DNA of 64,000 bases from Alphaproteobacteria bacterium (GTDB lineage: Bacteria; Pseudomonadota; Alphaproteobacteria; CACIAM-22H2): assembly GCA_017308135.1 (NCBI GenBank), contig JAFKFM010000008.1:744001-808000 (forward strand), in the 5' to 3' direction. Numbering within the stretch: position 1 is the stretch's first letter; every line of letters starts with the position of its first letter. Below the pieces are notes generated by a model. It ran no database searches, was not told where the DNA came from, and was given only the letters and a program-made list of their open reading frames with translations. Of this stretch, positions 9,690 through 18,192 are shown piece by piece. Made by a program: the position numbers and the translations under genes.

Positions 9690-10610
9690 ATGGGCCGCCT
9701 GCGCTATCTGCTGCATCCGTTCGACAAGCCGTTCGGCGGTGTGGCGACCATTCACCGCCATGTCGAATGGCTGGTGGCGGCGGGGTTCGACGCGGCGATC
9801 GCCATGGCCGCCCCGCCCGCTCAGGACTTCTACGCCTCGCGCGCAAAGCTCGATCTTGCCTATACGCCGCAGGCGGGCGACCGCATCGTCGTGCCCGAAG
9901 GTTTGCCGCATCTATTGGCGCCGCTGGCGAACGCGCCGATACGGCGCATTCTGTTCTGCCAGAACCAGTATTATTTGCCCTTCGGTGCGGACCCAATGGC
10001 GGGTATCGCGGAGTTCGGCGTCGATCGCGTGTTGGGATCGAGTGTGGCGGTGCGCGATTTCTTCCGCGACGTCTATAACGTCGACATTCCGATCGTGCCC
10101 TACGCGATCGACCCGGCCGAATACGCGCCCGCCGCCAAAACGCGCGCGATTTTGCTGATGCCGCGCAAACGCGCCGATCTGGCGGCATTGATCCACCACA
10201 CGTTCAAACGCCGCCACAAGCGCCACGCCGATATTCCCTGGCTGTCGGTCGACGGCGCCACGTCGGCCCAGGCGGCGGCGGAAATGGCGCGGGTACAATG
10301 GTTCCTGTCGCTGTCGCATCGCGAATCCTTCGGTCTGCCGCCGCTCGAAGCGATGGCGTGCAAAGCCATTCCGGCCGGGTTCAAGGGCGATGGCGGGCGC
10401 GAATATATGTCCGAAGCGAACGGCTTTTGGGCGGCGGAGGAGGATTGGCTTGCTTGCGTCGACGCGCTCGCCGCCGCGATCGACATGGTCGATAAGGATC
10501 CCGCCAAGCATCAGGCGATGCTCGATGCCGGTGCGGCGACGGTCGCCGCCTATTCGCCCGCGCGCGCGCGGGCCGCGTTGCTCGATTTCTGGCGCGACGA
10601 ATTGGCATGA
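9690..10610 (+). CDS. Glycosyltransferase, GT4-like
   Basis: A 306-residue soluble protein with the C-terminal half of a GT-B glycosyltransferase. The clearest evidence is the E-x7-E motif of retaining GT4-type enzymes at E212-E220 (SHRESFGLPPLEAMAC), followed by a variable sugar-nucleotide region. The N-terminal half contains GGVATIHRHVEWLVAAG, a plausible acceptor-side Rossmann segment. At 306 residues it is shorter than most GT4 enzymes. Its stop overlaps the start of the next gene (ATGA), suggesting co-translation. Donor and acceptor are unknown. Confidence 0.75.
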   Translation: MGRLRYLLHPFDKPFGGVATIHRHVEWLVAAGFDAAIAMAAPPAQDFYASRAKLDLAYTPQAGDRIVVPEGLPHLLAPLANAPIRRILFCQNQYYLPFGADPMAGIAEFGVDRVLGSSVAVRDFFRDVYNVDIPIVPYAIDPAEYAPAAKTRAILLMPRKRADLAALIHHTFKRRHKRHADIPWLSVDGATSAQAAAEMARVQWFLSLSHRESFGLPPLEAMACKAIPAGFKGDGGREYMSEANGFWAAEEDWLACVDALAAAIDMVDKDPAKHQAMLDAGAATVAAYSPARARAALLDFWRDELA

Positions 10611-11266
10611 CCGCGAAACTGTTCTGGAGCGATCCGTACGCGACGCAGTGCGACGCGACCGTGACGGCCGCCGGCGTGGATTGGATCGAACTCGACCGGA
10701 CGATCTTCTTCGCCGAATGCGGCGGCCAGGAAAGCGATCACGGCAGTATCGCCGGGTGCCCCGTGCGCCAAGCGACGCTGCATGACGACGGCCGCATCGA
10801 TTACGCGCTCGATCCCGGCCATGGCTTGACGCCGGGCCGCGCCGTGAAAGTCCAGATCGATTGGGCGCGGCGCTACGCCTTGATGCGCCTGCATTTCGCG
10901 GCGGAGATCGTGCTCGAACTCGCCGTGCGGCAATTTCCCGGCGTCGAGCGGATCGGCGCGCATATCGCCCCCGACAAGGCGCGGATCGATTTCGTTTGGC
11001 CCGAAAATGTCGCCCCCGCCTTGCCCGCCATCGCCGATGCGGCCAACGCGATCGTCGCCGCCGACCGGCCGATCCTGTCCGCTTTCGAACCGGGGATGGA
11101 AACGGCCGAGCGGCGCTATTGGGAGATCGAAGGTTTCGCGCGCGTGCCGTGCGGCGGCACGCATTTGAAGCGCAGCGGCGAAATCGGCGCGATCGCGCTG
11201 AAACGCCGCAACCCGGGCAAAGGCAAGGAGCGGATTGAGATTTCCGCGACCGCGCCGTTGGGTTAA
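10607..11266 (+). CDS. AlaX-type alanyl-tRNA editing protein with an altered zinc motif
   Basis: A 219-residue stand-alone editing-domain protein related to the second half of AlaRS. The N-terminal part has FFAECGGQESDHGSI, like the FYPxGGGQ region of the family, and the C-terminal zinc motif CGGTH is present at C182-H186. The first zinc motif, usually H-x3-H, reads LMRLHFAAEIVL, so H96 is followed by E100 in place of the second histidine. The family hydrolyses mischarged Ser- or Gly-tRNA(Ala). Whether this variant binds metal or edits is uncertain. It overlaps the glycosyltransferase gene by 4 bp. Confidence 0.85.
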   Translation: MTAKLFWSDPYATQCDATVTAAGVDWIELDRTIFFAECGGQESDHGSIAGCPVRQATLHDDGRIDYALDPGHGLTPGRAVKVQIDWARRYALMRLHFAAEIVLELAVRQFPGVERIGAHIAPDKARIDFVWPENVAPALPAIADAANAIVAADRPILSAFEPGMETAERRYWEIEGFARVPCGGTHLKRSGEIGAIALKRRNPGKGKERIEISATAPLG

Positions 11267-11275
11267 ACTGGCGCC

Positions 11276-11779
11276 ATGCCACTGACCGGACTTTTCCATA
11301 TCGCCATCAAAACCGCCGATCTCGGCGCCACGGTGCGTTTCTATTGCGACGTGCTGGGCTTGCGCCAAGCCAAGCGCCCGGCCTTCGATTTTCCCGGCGC
11401 GTGGCTTGCCTTGCCCATGCCCGGCGGCGACGCAATCTTCCATATCTATGCTGGCGGACCCGCCATGGGCCCCTCGGGCATCGCGCCCAACGGCACGGCT
11501 GCGATCGACCACGTTTCGCTCGCCGCGATCGGCTTCCACGACTATCGCGCGAAACTCGAGAGCTTCGGCCTGCCTTACCGCGAGTTCCTCGTGCCCGGCA
11601 CGACGCTGTGGCAGTTGTTCGTCTACGACCCGTCGGGCGTGCAGCTGGAATTGACGTTCGAAGGTGCGGGCGAGCCCGGCCGGCCGCCCGATATGTCGCC
11701 GGGGCGCGGCTATCTCGCCGGCACGAATTTCTTCGATCCCGAAAAATACAAAAGCTTCGCGACGCGCGAACTCGCCTGA
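11276..11779 (+). CDS. VOC-family (glyoxalase/dioxygenase fold) protein
   Basis: A 167-residue vicinal-oxygen-chelate protein. It has one full pair of beta-alpha-beta-beta-beta modules: the first begins GLFHIAIKTADLGATVRFYCDVLGL, the second begins AIDHVSLAAIGFHDY and ends FVYDPSGVQLELTFE. Likely metal ligands are H8, H65 or H86 and the glutamate in QLELTFE. The family includes glyoxalases, dioxygenases and resistance proteins; nothing here selects one. It lies 9 bp after the AlaX gene, probably co-transcribed, and is convergent with a histidine kinase one base away. Confidence 0.8.
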   Translation: MPLTGLFHIAIKTADLGATVRFYCDVLGLRQAKRPAFDFPGAWLALPMPGGDAIFHIYAGGPAMGPSGIAPNGTAAIDHVSLAAIGFHDYRAKLESFGLPYREFLVPGTTLWQLFVYDPSGVQLELTFEGAGEPGRPPDMSPGRGYLAGTNFFDPEKYKSFATRELA

Positions 11780-11780
11780 G

Positions 11781-13550
11781 TTACGGCAATCGCACGACGA
11801 TCGTCGTGCCTTTGCCGGGCGCCGAGGCGATATCGAGCGTGCCGTTTTGCGCTTCGACCAAACCTTTGGCGATGGCAAGGCCCAAGCCCACGCCGTCGCG
11901 CGGCGTTCCCGCTTCGCGCTCGCCGCGCTCGAACGGTTTGACGACGCGGGCGAGATCCGCCGGCCCGATCCCGCAGCCGTTATCCGCGATCTCCAATTCA
12001 GCGCTGCCATCGTCGCCGCGCGTCAAACGCACGCGCACGGCACCGCCCGCATCGGTATATTTGATCGCGTTGCCGATCAAATTTAGCGCGATCTGCGAAA
12101 GGGCGCGCGCATCCGCTTCGATCTCGACATCGGGGGCGAGATCGGCGGCCAACGAAACGCCTTTCTGCGACGCCGCCATCGCCAGCGTTTCCAAGGCGAG
12201 GCCCAGCGTGTCCGCGACGTTCAGCCGTTCGCGCGCCAATTCGAGTTTGCCGCTTTCCAGCCGTGCCGCTTCCAGCACGTTCTCGACCAGCGTGCGTAGC
12301 AATTCGCCCGAATGGGTCACGCTCGTCGCGTAATCGGCGATCTTGGTGAGCTGCGCTGGGCCCTTCGCGGGATCGGACGCGATGCGCGTGATCAATTCGC
12401 CGAAGCCGATGATGGCGTTGAGCGGCGTGCGTAGATCGTGGCTCATCGCCGCGAGGAATCCCGCTTTCGCGCGCGCGGCCTCCTCCGCCGCTTCGCGCGC
12501 GGCGACGAGTTCGAGTTCCAGCGCGCGGCGCTGCGAAAGATCGATCAGCCAGATTGCGATCCCGGCCCCGCCGTTATAGCTGCCGCGCGCGAAGGTCAGG
12601 CGCATATGCGCCTTGCGCCCGCGCGCCAGCATGATGTCGGTCTCGATCTGCTCGGGCGCACCGCCCGCGACGATCGTTTCGGCGACCTTCTTCCAAATGG
12701 CGGTGTCGGCGAACATCGACGCGGGCTCGAACGCGGCAAGGCCTTGCGCGTCGAGCCCGAACGCGTCGAGAAAACCGGCATTGGCGTAGCGCAAGCGCGA
12801 CGCGTCGACCGCCAGCAGCCCGAACGGGATCGGCCCGCCATCCAGCATCTGCACCGCGGAGCGGTCGGCCGCGCGCGTCAAGGCGGCGGCGGTTTCCAAC
12901 GCGAAGCGGCGATGGCGATCGTTGCAGCGCGCGACGATCTCGGGGCTCGCCCCGCGCGGGCTGACCGCACGCCACATCGGCGGCCCGGACAGCCCGATAT
13001 TGCCGACCGCGAAGCCTTCGATGGGGCCGCGCGGCGCACCGACGGGCACCACGAAGCGGCACCAAGTGCGCACCGCGAAGCCGGCGCCGCCGGCGTTTTC
13101 GGTATAAAGCGTCTTGCGCCGTTTGCCGGCCGCCAGATATCCCGCCTGATAATAACGCGCGAAATGCGTGCGCGTGGCCATCGACGATAAACGCTGCCCG
13201 GCCCAGGAATAGCCGCCGGTACCGGCAAGCGTCTCGCCGTAATGGACATATTCCATGTCGCCGTCGTCGAGCAGGCGGACGACCAGCGAATTGGCCGCGA
13301 TCTCGGCATGGCTTGGCGCCTGCAACGCGTCCAGCACCGCCGCCATCCCGCCGCGCGCGAAAAGCGGCATGCTTTCCGCGAAGGCGCGCAACGTGGCGTG
13401 CGGCAGGGTCGCCACGTCGGGCGTCCAGCACGCATAAGGCAGGACCAGATCGGCGGATTTGAAAATGCCCTCGATTGCCGCCTCGCGGTCGTCGAGGAGG
13501 GCGCGGGTCATGCTTTGAACGAGAACGTCGGCGGCGGGACTGTCGGTCAT
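11781..13550 (-). CDS. PAS-containing sensor histidine kinase
   Basis: A 589-residue kinase without obvious membrane helices. Residues 1-220 form an unrecognised N-terminal sensory region, residues 235-345 a PAS-like domain (IPFGLLAVDASRLRYANAGF). A HisKA dimerisation domain follows, with phospho-acceptor H371 in AAMSHDLRTPLNAIIGFGEL. The HATPase domain contains NLIGNAIKYTDAGG, DNGCGIGP and GVGLGLAIAKGLVEA. The catalytic domain is complete and no receiver domain is attached. No response-regulator gene is adjacent, so the partner is unknown. It is transcribed away from the type I secretion genes across a 196-bp AT-rich gap. Confidence 0.9.
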   Translation of the reverse strand: MTDSPAADVLVQSMTRALLDDREAAIEGIFKSADLVLPYACWTPDVATLPHATLRAFAESMPLFARGGMAAVLDALQAPSHAEIAANSLVVRLLDDGDMEYVHYGETLAGTGGYSWAGQRLSSMATRTHFARYYQAGYLAAGKRRKTLYTENAGGAGFAVRTWCRFVVPVGAPRGPIEGFAVGNIGLSGPPMWRAVSPRGASPEIVARCNDRHRRFALETAAALTRAADRSAVQMLDGGPIPFGLLAVDASRLRYANAGFLDAFGLDAQGLAAFEPASMFADTAIWKKVAETIVAGGAPEQIETDIMLARGRKAHMRLTFARGSYNGGAGIAIWLIDLSQRRALELELVAAREAAEEAARAKAGFLAAMSHDLRTPLNAIIGFGELITRIASDPAKGPAQLTKIADYATSVTHSGELLRTLVENVLEAARLESGKLELARERLNVADTLGLALETLAMAASQKGVSLAADLAPDVEIEADARALSQIALNLIGNAIKYTDAGGAVRVRLTRGDDGSAELEIADNGCGIGPADLARVVKPFERGEREAGTPRDGVGLGLAIAKGLVEAQNGTLDIASAPGKGTTIVVRLP

Positions 13551-13746
13551 GTCTATTCGGCAGCAAGAATGAACGTCAATATACTCTCTAAACCCATTGA
13601 TATAAATATTGTTTTTTAGAACGCATCTGCAATATCCGAAAATTTTAGGGAACCTTTAACGTTAACCGGATATCGTCCGATGATCCGCCGAACCCATCCG
13701 CTTGAAGAATCCCGGGTGGGGATGGAAGCGGAGGAGTTCGTTTGAC
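13551..13746. promoter_or_regulatory. AT-rich divergent intergenic region of kinase and type I secretion operon
   Basis: This 196-bp gap between divergent genes is markedly richer in A and T than its surroundings. It holds TATAAATATTG around 13600 and the perfect 10-bp palindrome TTAACGTTAA at 13656-13665. It must contain the promoters of both genes; I cannot place their -35/-10 boxes with confidence. Confidence 0.45.
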
Positions 13747-15918
13747 GTGAACGCGACACCGCCCCCGTCCGAAGCCGAACCGGCGCCGCAGCGCCGGCGG
13801 GGAACGCTCGCCGCCTGCTTCCCGGCGATCGCCAAGCATTTCGATCTGGCCGACGCGGCCGCCGCCCTCGTCCAGGCCGCCGACACGCCCGCCGCCTTCG
13901 TCGAGAATTGCGCCAAAATCGGCATTGAGGCCGAAGCGCGCACGATGATGCTGGAGGCGATCCCGCGCCAGCCCCTTCCCGCCGTGCTGCTGTTGAAAAA
14001 CGGCGAGGCGGCGATCGCGGCCGACGCCAAGCCCGACGCTTTGCGCGTCTATTGGCCCGAAGACGACCGCTTCGAATGGTACGGCTTCGAGGATCTCGGC
14101 AAGATCTACGCGGGCGCTTGCGTGTTCGCGCAGTTGCGCCGCAAGCCCGACGAGGAAGACGTCGAGGAAAAAACCGCGCCGCCGCGCGGCAAGCGCTGGT
14201 TCTGGCAGGCGCTGTTCCTCGCCTGGCCCACCTATATTCACGTGCTGCTCGCCTCCGTCGTCGTCAACGTGATGGCGACCGTGGCGCCGATGTATTCGAT
14301 GAGCGTTTACGACCGCGTCGTGCCCAACGGCGCCATCGAGACGTTGTTCGTGCTCTCGTCGGGCATCCTGCTCGTCTATCTGTTCGATTTCGCGATCCGC
14401 ATGCTGCGCGGTTATTTCGTCGACCACGCGGGCAAGAATGTCGACGCGCTGCTCGCCAGCCGCATCTTCGACCAAGTGATCCGCATCCGGCTGGAGGCGC
14501 GCCCGCCGACCGCCGGCGGCTTCGCCAACAACCTGCGCGAATTCGAATCGCTGCGCGAGTTCTTCTCCTCCGCCACGGTCAACACACTGGTCGATCTGCC
14601 CTTCGTGGTGATGTTCCTGGCGCTGATCTGGTGGATCGGCGGCTGGCTGGTGCTCACGCCGCTAATCGCCATTCCGCTGGTGCTGCTTGTCGGTGTGCTG
14701 ATCCAGATCCCGCTCGAACGCGTCGTCAAGCAAGCGATGGCGCTGGCGGCGTTGCGCCACGGCGTGCTGGTCGAAACAATCTCGGGCCTTGAAACCATCA
14801 AGGCCGTCGGCGCGGGCGACAAAATGCAGCAGCGCTGGGAAGCGTCGGTCGGCGCTTCGGCCGAAGCGGCGGTCAAGTCGCGCACTTGGTCGTCGCTGGC
14901 GATCAACTTCTCGTCGCTGGCGCAGAACCTGACGACGATGATCATGATCGTCCACGGAGTCTATCTGTTCGTCGAGATGTCGCTGACGACCGGTGCCTTG
15001 ATCGCCTGCACGATGCTCGCGGGCCGCGCGATGGCGCCGATCGGCCAGATCGCCGCCCTGCTCACGCGTTTGAAGCAAAGCCAAGCCTCGCTGCAAACGC
15101 TCGATCAGATCATGAAGCTGCCGCAGGAAGGCAATTCCAAGAAGCGCTATCTGGAGCGCACGGGCCTGACGGGCGAGATCGAGTTCCGCAACGTGTCCTT
15201 CGCCTATCCGGGTCAAGGCAACGAAGTGCTGCGCAACGTGAGCTTCACGATCCGCCCGGGCGAGCGCGTGGGTATCGTCGGGCCGATCGGCTCGGGCAAA
15301 AGCTCGATCCTCAAACTCATTCTCGGTCTCTACACCGCCAAAGAAGGCCAGATCATGGTCGGTGGTGCCGATATCCGCCAATTGGCGCCCGAAGATCTGC
15401 GCAAGCATATCGGTTGCGTGCCGCAGGACGTGGTGCTGTTCGCGGGCTCGGTGCGCGAGAATATCTCGCTGGGGGCCCCCCTGGCGGACGACGCGCAAAT
15501 CCTGGAAGCCGCCCAGCTCGCGGGCGTCGACGAATTCGTGCGCCAGCATCCGGAAGGCTATGACTGGGCCGTGGGCGAACGCGGCGAGCGCCTGTCCGGT
15601 GGCCAGCGCCAAGCGATCGCGCTGGCGCGCGCGCTGCTGTTGAAGCCGCGCGTGCTGGCGATGGACGAGCCGACCTCGGCGATGGACCAAGGCTCCGAAC
15701 AGGCGATGAAGATCCGCCTGGAGGAAGTTCTCGACGGCCGCACGCTGGTGCTGATCGCGCATCGCCCGTCGCTGCTCACCCTCGTTTCGCGCCTGATCGT
15801 CGTCGATCGCGGCCGCATCATCGCCGACGGTCCGCGCGAACGCGTGCTCGATGCGCTGGCCAAGCGCCGCACGCCGCCGCAAGGCGGCGGACGCGCGGTC
15901 GAACGCGTGGGGAATTGA
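13747..15918 (+). CDS. Type I secretion ABC transporter/ATPase (LapB/LssB type)
   Basis: A 723-residue exporter. The N-terminal 120 residues look like a C39-peptidase-like domain without the catalytic cysteine, as in transporters of RTX and large adhesin substrates. An ABC transmembrane region with about six helices follows, then a nucleotide-binding domain with Walker A GPIGSGKSS, signature LSGGQRQ and Walker B VLAMDEPTSAMD. I choose GTG 13747, which has GGAGGAG 10 bases upstream, over the TTG at 13702. It heads an operon with a membrane fusion protein and a SapC protein, facing a giant RTX/tandem-repeat gene that is its probable substrate. Confidence 0.92.
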   Translation: MNATPPPSEAEPAPQRRRGTLAACFPAIAKHFDLADAAAALVQAADTPAAFVENCAKIGIEAEARTMMLEAIPRQPLPAVLLLKNGEAAIAADAKPDALRVYWPEDDRFEWYGFEDLGKIYAGACVFAQLRRKPDEEDVEEKTAPPRGKRWFWQALFLAWPTYIHVLLASVVVNVMATVAPMYSMSVYDRVVPNGAIETLFVLSSGILLVYLFDFAIRMLRGYFVDHAGKNVDALLASRIFDQVIRIRLEARPPTAGGFANNLREFESLREFFSSATVNTLVDLPFVVMFLALIWWIGGWLVLTPLIAIPLVLLVGVLIQIPLERVVKQAMALAALRHGVLVETISGLETIKAVGAGDKMQQRWEASVGASAEAAVKSRTWSSLAINFSSLAQNLTTMIMIVHGVYLFVEMSLTTGALIACTMLAGRAMAPIGQIAALLTRLKQSQASLQTLDQIMKLPQEGNSKKRYLERTGLTGEIEFRNVSFAYPGQGNEVLRNVSFTIRPGERVGIVGPIGSGKSSILKLILGLYTAKEGQIMVGGADIRQLAPEDLRKHIGCVPQDVVLFAGSVRENISLGAPLADDAQILEAAQLAGVDEFVRQHPEGYDWAVGERGERLSGGQRQAIALARALLLKPRVLAMDEPTSAMDQGSEQAMKIRLEEVLDGRTLVLIAHRPSLLTLVSRLIVVDRGRIIADGPRERVLDALAKRRTPPQGGGRAVERVGN

Positions 15919-15920
15919 GC

Positions 15921-17240
15921 ATGTCGCTTCCCGCGCGCGCCCTCCCCCCGCCCGACCGGCTTTCCGGCGCGTTGATCACGCCGCCCGCCGGCGGCGCTCT
16001 GTTCCTGATCGCGGTCGCGGCGCTGATCGTATCGCTGGGCGCCTGGGCGGCGGTCGGCAAGCTCGATACCTACGCGTCCGGCCAAGGCAAGGTCGTGCCG
16101 TCGCTGCAGATCCAGCGCATCCAGAATCTCGAAGGCGGCATTCTCGAACGGCTCTATGTCGGCGAAGGCGATCGCGTCACCGTCGGCCAGATGCTCGCGC
16201 GCATCGACGACATCGCCTTCGCGTCGGAATTGCAGCAGAACCGGCAGAAATATCTCGCGTTGATGGCGGCCGCGTCGCGCCTGGAAGCGGAAGCGGCGGT
16301 GCGCCCCAACGTCACCTTCCCCGAGGAAGCGCTGCGCGAAGGCGTTTCCTTCGTCGAGACCGAACGTTCGCTGTTCGCCGCGCGCAAGGAAGAACTCGAC
16401 GCCGCGCGCGAAGGTCTCGGCCGCAACCTCGCCCAGCGCCAGCAGGAGCTGCGCACATTGGTCGATCGGGAGATTTGGCTGTCGCGCAGCCTCGACCTGT
16501 CCAATCGCGAGCTCGAGATCGTGCGCGAAGTGGCCGAGCGCGGCTATCGCTCGCAGCTCGATCTTCTGCGCCTGCAACGCCAGTCGAACGAGATCGAAGG
16601 CCAGCTGCGCACGACGCGCTTCCAGATACCGGGTTTGCGCGCGGCGATCGCCGAAGTCGAAGCCAAGCTCGACGAGCGCGGCCGCACCTATCAGCGCGAA
16701 GCCTCGACCGAACTCGCCCGCGTGCGCGCCGAATTCTCGGCGACCGCCGAAATTCTGCGCTCGATGGCCGATCGCGTCGCGCGCCGCGACGTGCGCTCGC
16801 CGGTCGCAGGCACCGTGAAGCAGATCGCCGTGCGCACCATCGGCGGCGTGCTCGAACCCGGCTCCGTCATCATGGAAATCGTCCCCGGCGAGGACGAATT
16901 GCTGGTCGAGGCGCGCGTGCGCCCGATGGATATCGCCTTCGTCCATATCGGCCAGGAAGCGCTTGTGAAAATCACCGCCTACGATTTCTCCATCTATGGC
17001 GGGATCAAGGGCGTTGTTTCGGCGATCAGCGCGGACTCGATCCCCGACGACAAGGGCGAGCCCTGGTTCCTGGTGCGCGTGCGCGCCGACCGGATGGCTT
17101 TGGGGACCCCCGATCGGCCGTTGCCGATTTCCCCCGGTATGACCGCACAAGTCGATATCGTTACTGGCGAACGGACGATCTTGCAGTATCTTCTGAAGCC
17201 GATCCTCAAGACGACCGACCGCGCAATGACGGAACGATAA
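15921..17240 (+). CDS. Type I secretion membrane fusion protein (HlyD family)
   Basis: A 439-residue periplasmic adaptor with one N-terminal membrane helix (GALFLIAVAALIVSLGAWAA). It has the biotinyl-lipoyl motif IQNLEGGILERLYVGEGDRV characteristic of HlyD/PrtE adaptors, a long coiled coil and the closing half VRSPVAGTVKQIAVRTIGG. It links the ABC exporter encoded two bases upstream to a TolC-like outer-membrane channel. No such channel gene is in this window. The start is ATG 15921; an in-frame TTG six bases earlier overlaps the previous stop. Confidence 0.92.
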   Translation: MSLPARALPPPDRLSGALITPPAGGALFLIAVAALIVSLGAWAAVGKLDTYASGQGKVVPSLQIQRIQNLEGGILERLYVGEGDRVTVGQMLARIDDIAFASELQQNRQKYLALMAAASRLEAEAAVRPNVTFPEEALREGVSFVETERSLFAARKEELDAAREGLGRNLAQRQQELRTLVDREIWLSRSLDLSNRELEIVREVAERGYRSQLDLLRLQRQSNEIEGQLRTTRFQIPGLRAAIAEVEAKLDERGRTYQREASTELARVRAEFSATAEILRSMADRVARRDVRSPVAGTVKQIAVRTIGGVLEPGSVIMEIVPGEDELLVEARVRPMDIAFVHIGQEALVKITAYDFSIYGGIKGVVSAISADSIPDDKGEPWFLVRVRADRMALGTPDRPLPISPGMTAQVDIVTGERTILQYLLKPILKTTDRAMTER

Positions 17241-17252
17241 ACCGGGGAAACA

Positions 17253-18116
17253 ATGGCCGAAAAACCGACCCGCCCACCCGCCGCCAAACAAGCCGCCAAA
17301 CCGGCGGCCAAACCGGCGCCCGCACCCGCGAAGGCGCCCGCGCCGGCAGCCGCCTCCGCCCCGGCGATCCGCGAAGCCGCCCCTTCGGGCGACATGCCGC
17401 CGCTCTATGCCCGCGTGCGGCCGATCGATCCCCAGCGTCACGAGCAATTCGCGGTGCTGGAAACCCGCGATTTCAAATTCGCCGCCAAGACCCGCGCCGT
17501 GCCGATCACGGGTGCCGAATTCCCGGTCGCGGCGCGCGAATACCCCATCGTGTTCGTGACCAAGCCGTCGCCGATGGCGGCCGTGCTGGTCGGCCTGCGC
17601 GCCGACGAGAATCTCTATGTCGGCGACGACGGCAAATGGCGCCAGGGCGCCTATATGCCCGCCTATTTGCGCCGCTACCCCTTCCTGATCGCGCAGTCGA
17701 ACGACGGCCAGCGCCTGATCCTTTGCATCGACGAAGGCTCGCCGCTGGTCTCGACCGAACAAGGCATGCGCTTTTTCGAGAACGGCAAGAAATCGGCGTA
17801 TCTCGACCGCATGCTGCAATTGGGAGCCGATATCCATCGCGACCAGGTGCGCACCGCGCAGATCGTCAAACTGCTCGGCGATCTGGGCCTGCTGATCGAA
17901 CGCCGGATCGAAGCCAAGCTCGCCAGCGGCGAGACGGTGGGCTTCCAGGGTTTCGGCATCGTCGACGAGCGGAAATTGAACGAACTGCCCGACGACAAGT
18001 TCCTGGAGCTGCGCAAATCGGGCGGGCTCGGCCTCGTCTATCTGCACCTCGTCTCGTTCGCCAATCTGCGCCATTTGGGCGATATCGCGGTTCAACGCGG
18101 CAAGAAAACCGCCTAA
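17253..18116 (+). CDS. SapC family protein
   Basis: A 287-residue protein. The first 45 residues are a low-complexity Ala/Pro/Lys segment, followed by a SapC-like domain with RHEQFAVLETRDFKFAA, YPIVFVTKPSPMAAVLVGL and PAYLRRYPFLIAQS. SapC was first described with the S-layer RTX protein of Campylobacter, and family members often sit beside type I secretion genes; the molecular function is not established. It lies 12 bp after the adaptor gene and ends the operon before a clear terminator. Confidence 0.8.
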   Translation: MAEKPTRPPAAKQAAKPAAKPAPAPAKAPAPAAASAPAIREAAPSGDMPPLYARVRPIDPQRHEQFAVLETRDFKFAAKTRAVPITGAEFPVAAREYPIVFVTKPSPMAAVLVGLRADENLYVGDDGKWRQGAYMPAYLRRYPFLIAQSNDGQRLILCIDEGSPLVSTEQGMRFFENGKKSAYLDRMLQLGADIHRDQVRTAQIVKLLGDLGLLIERRIEAKLASGETVGFQGFGIVDERKLNELPDDKFLELRKSGGLGLVYLHLVSFANLRHLGDIAVQRGKKTA

Positions 18117-18141
18117 GCCGGCGCAACGCCTGAACGACGAA

Positions 18142-18170
18142 GGACGGCTTCTCGCGAAGCCGCCCTTTTT
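18142..18170 (+). terminator. Rho-independent terminator of the type I secretion operon
   Basis: GGACGGCTTC at 18142-18151 and GAAGCCGCCC at 18156-18165 form a 10-bp stem with one A-C mismatch and a TCGC loop. A TTTTT run follows at 18166-18170. It lies between the SapC stop and the convergent adhesin stop. Confidence 0.85.
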
Positions 18171-18192
18171 CTTTGCGCGATAGACCCGCCGA

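Noticed and set aside
13656..13665. TTAACGTTAA as a CtrA-type site before the type I secretion operon.
   Set aside because: It is a palindrome with 2 bases between the TTAA halves, whereas CtrA sites have 7.
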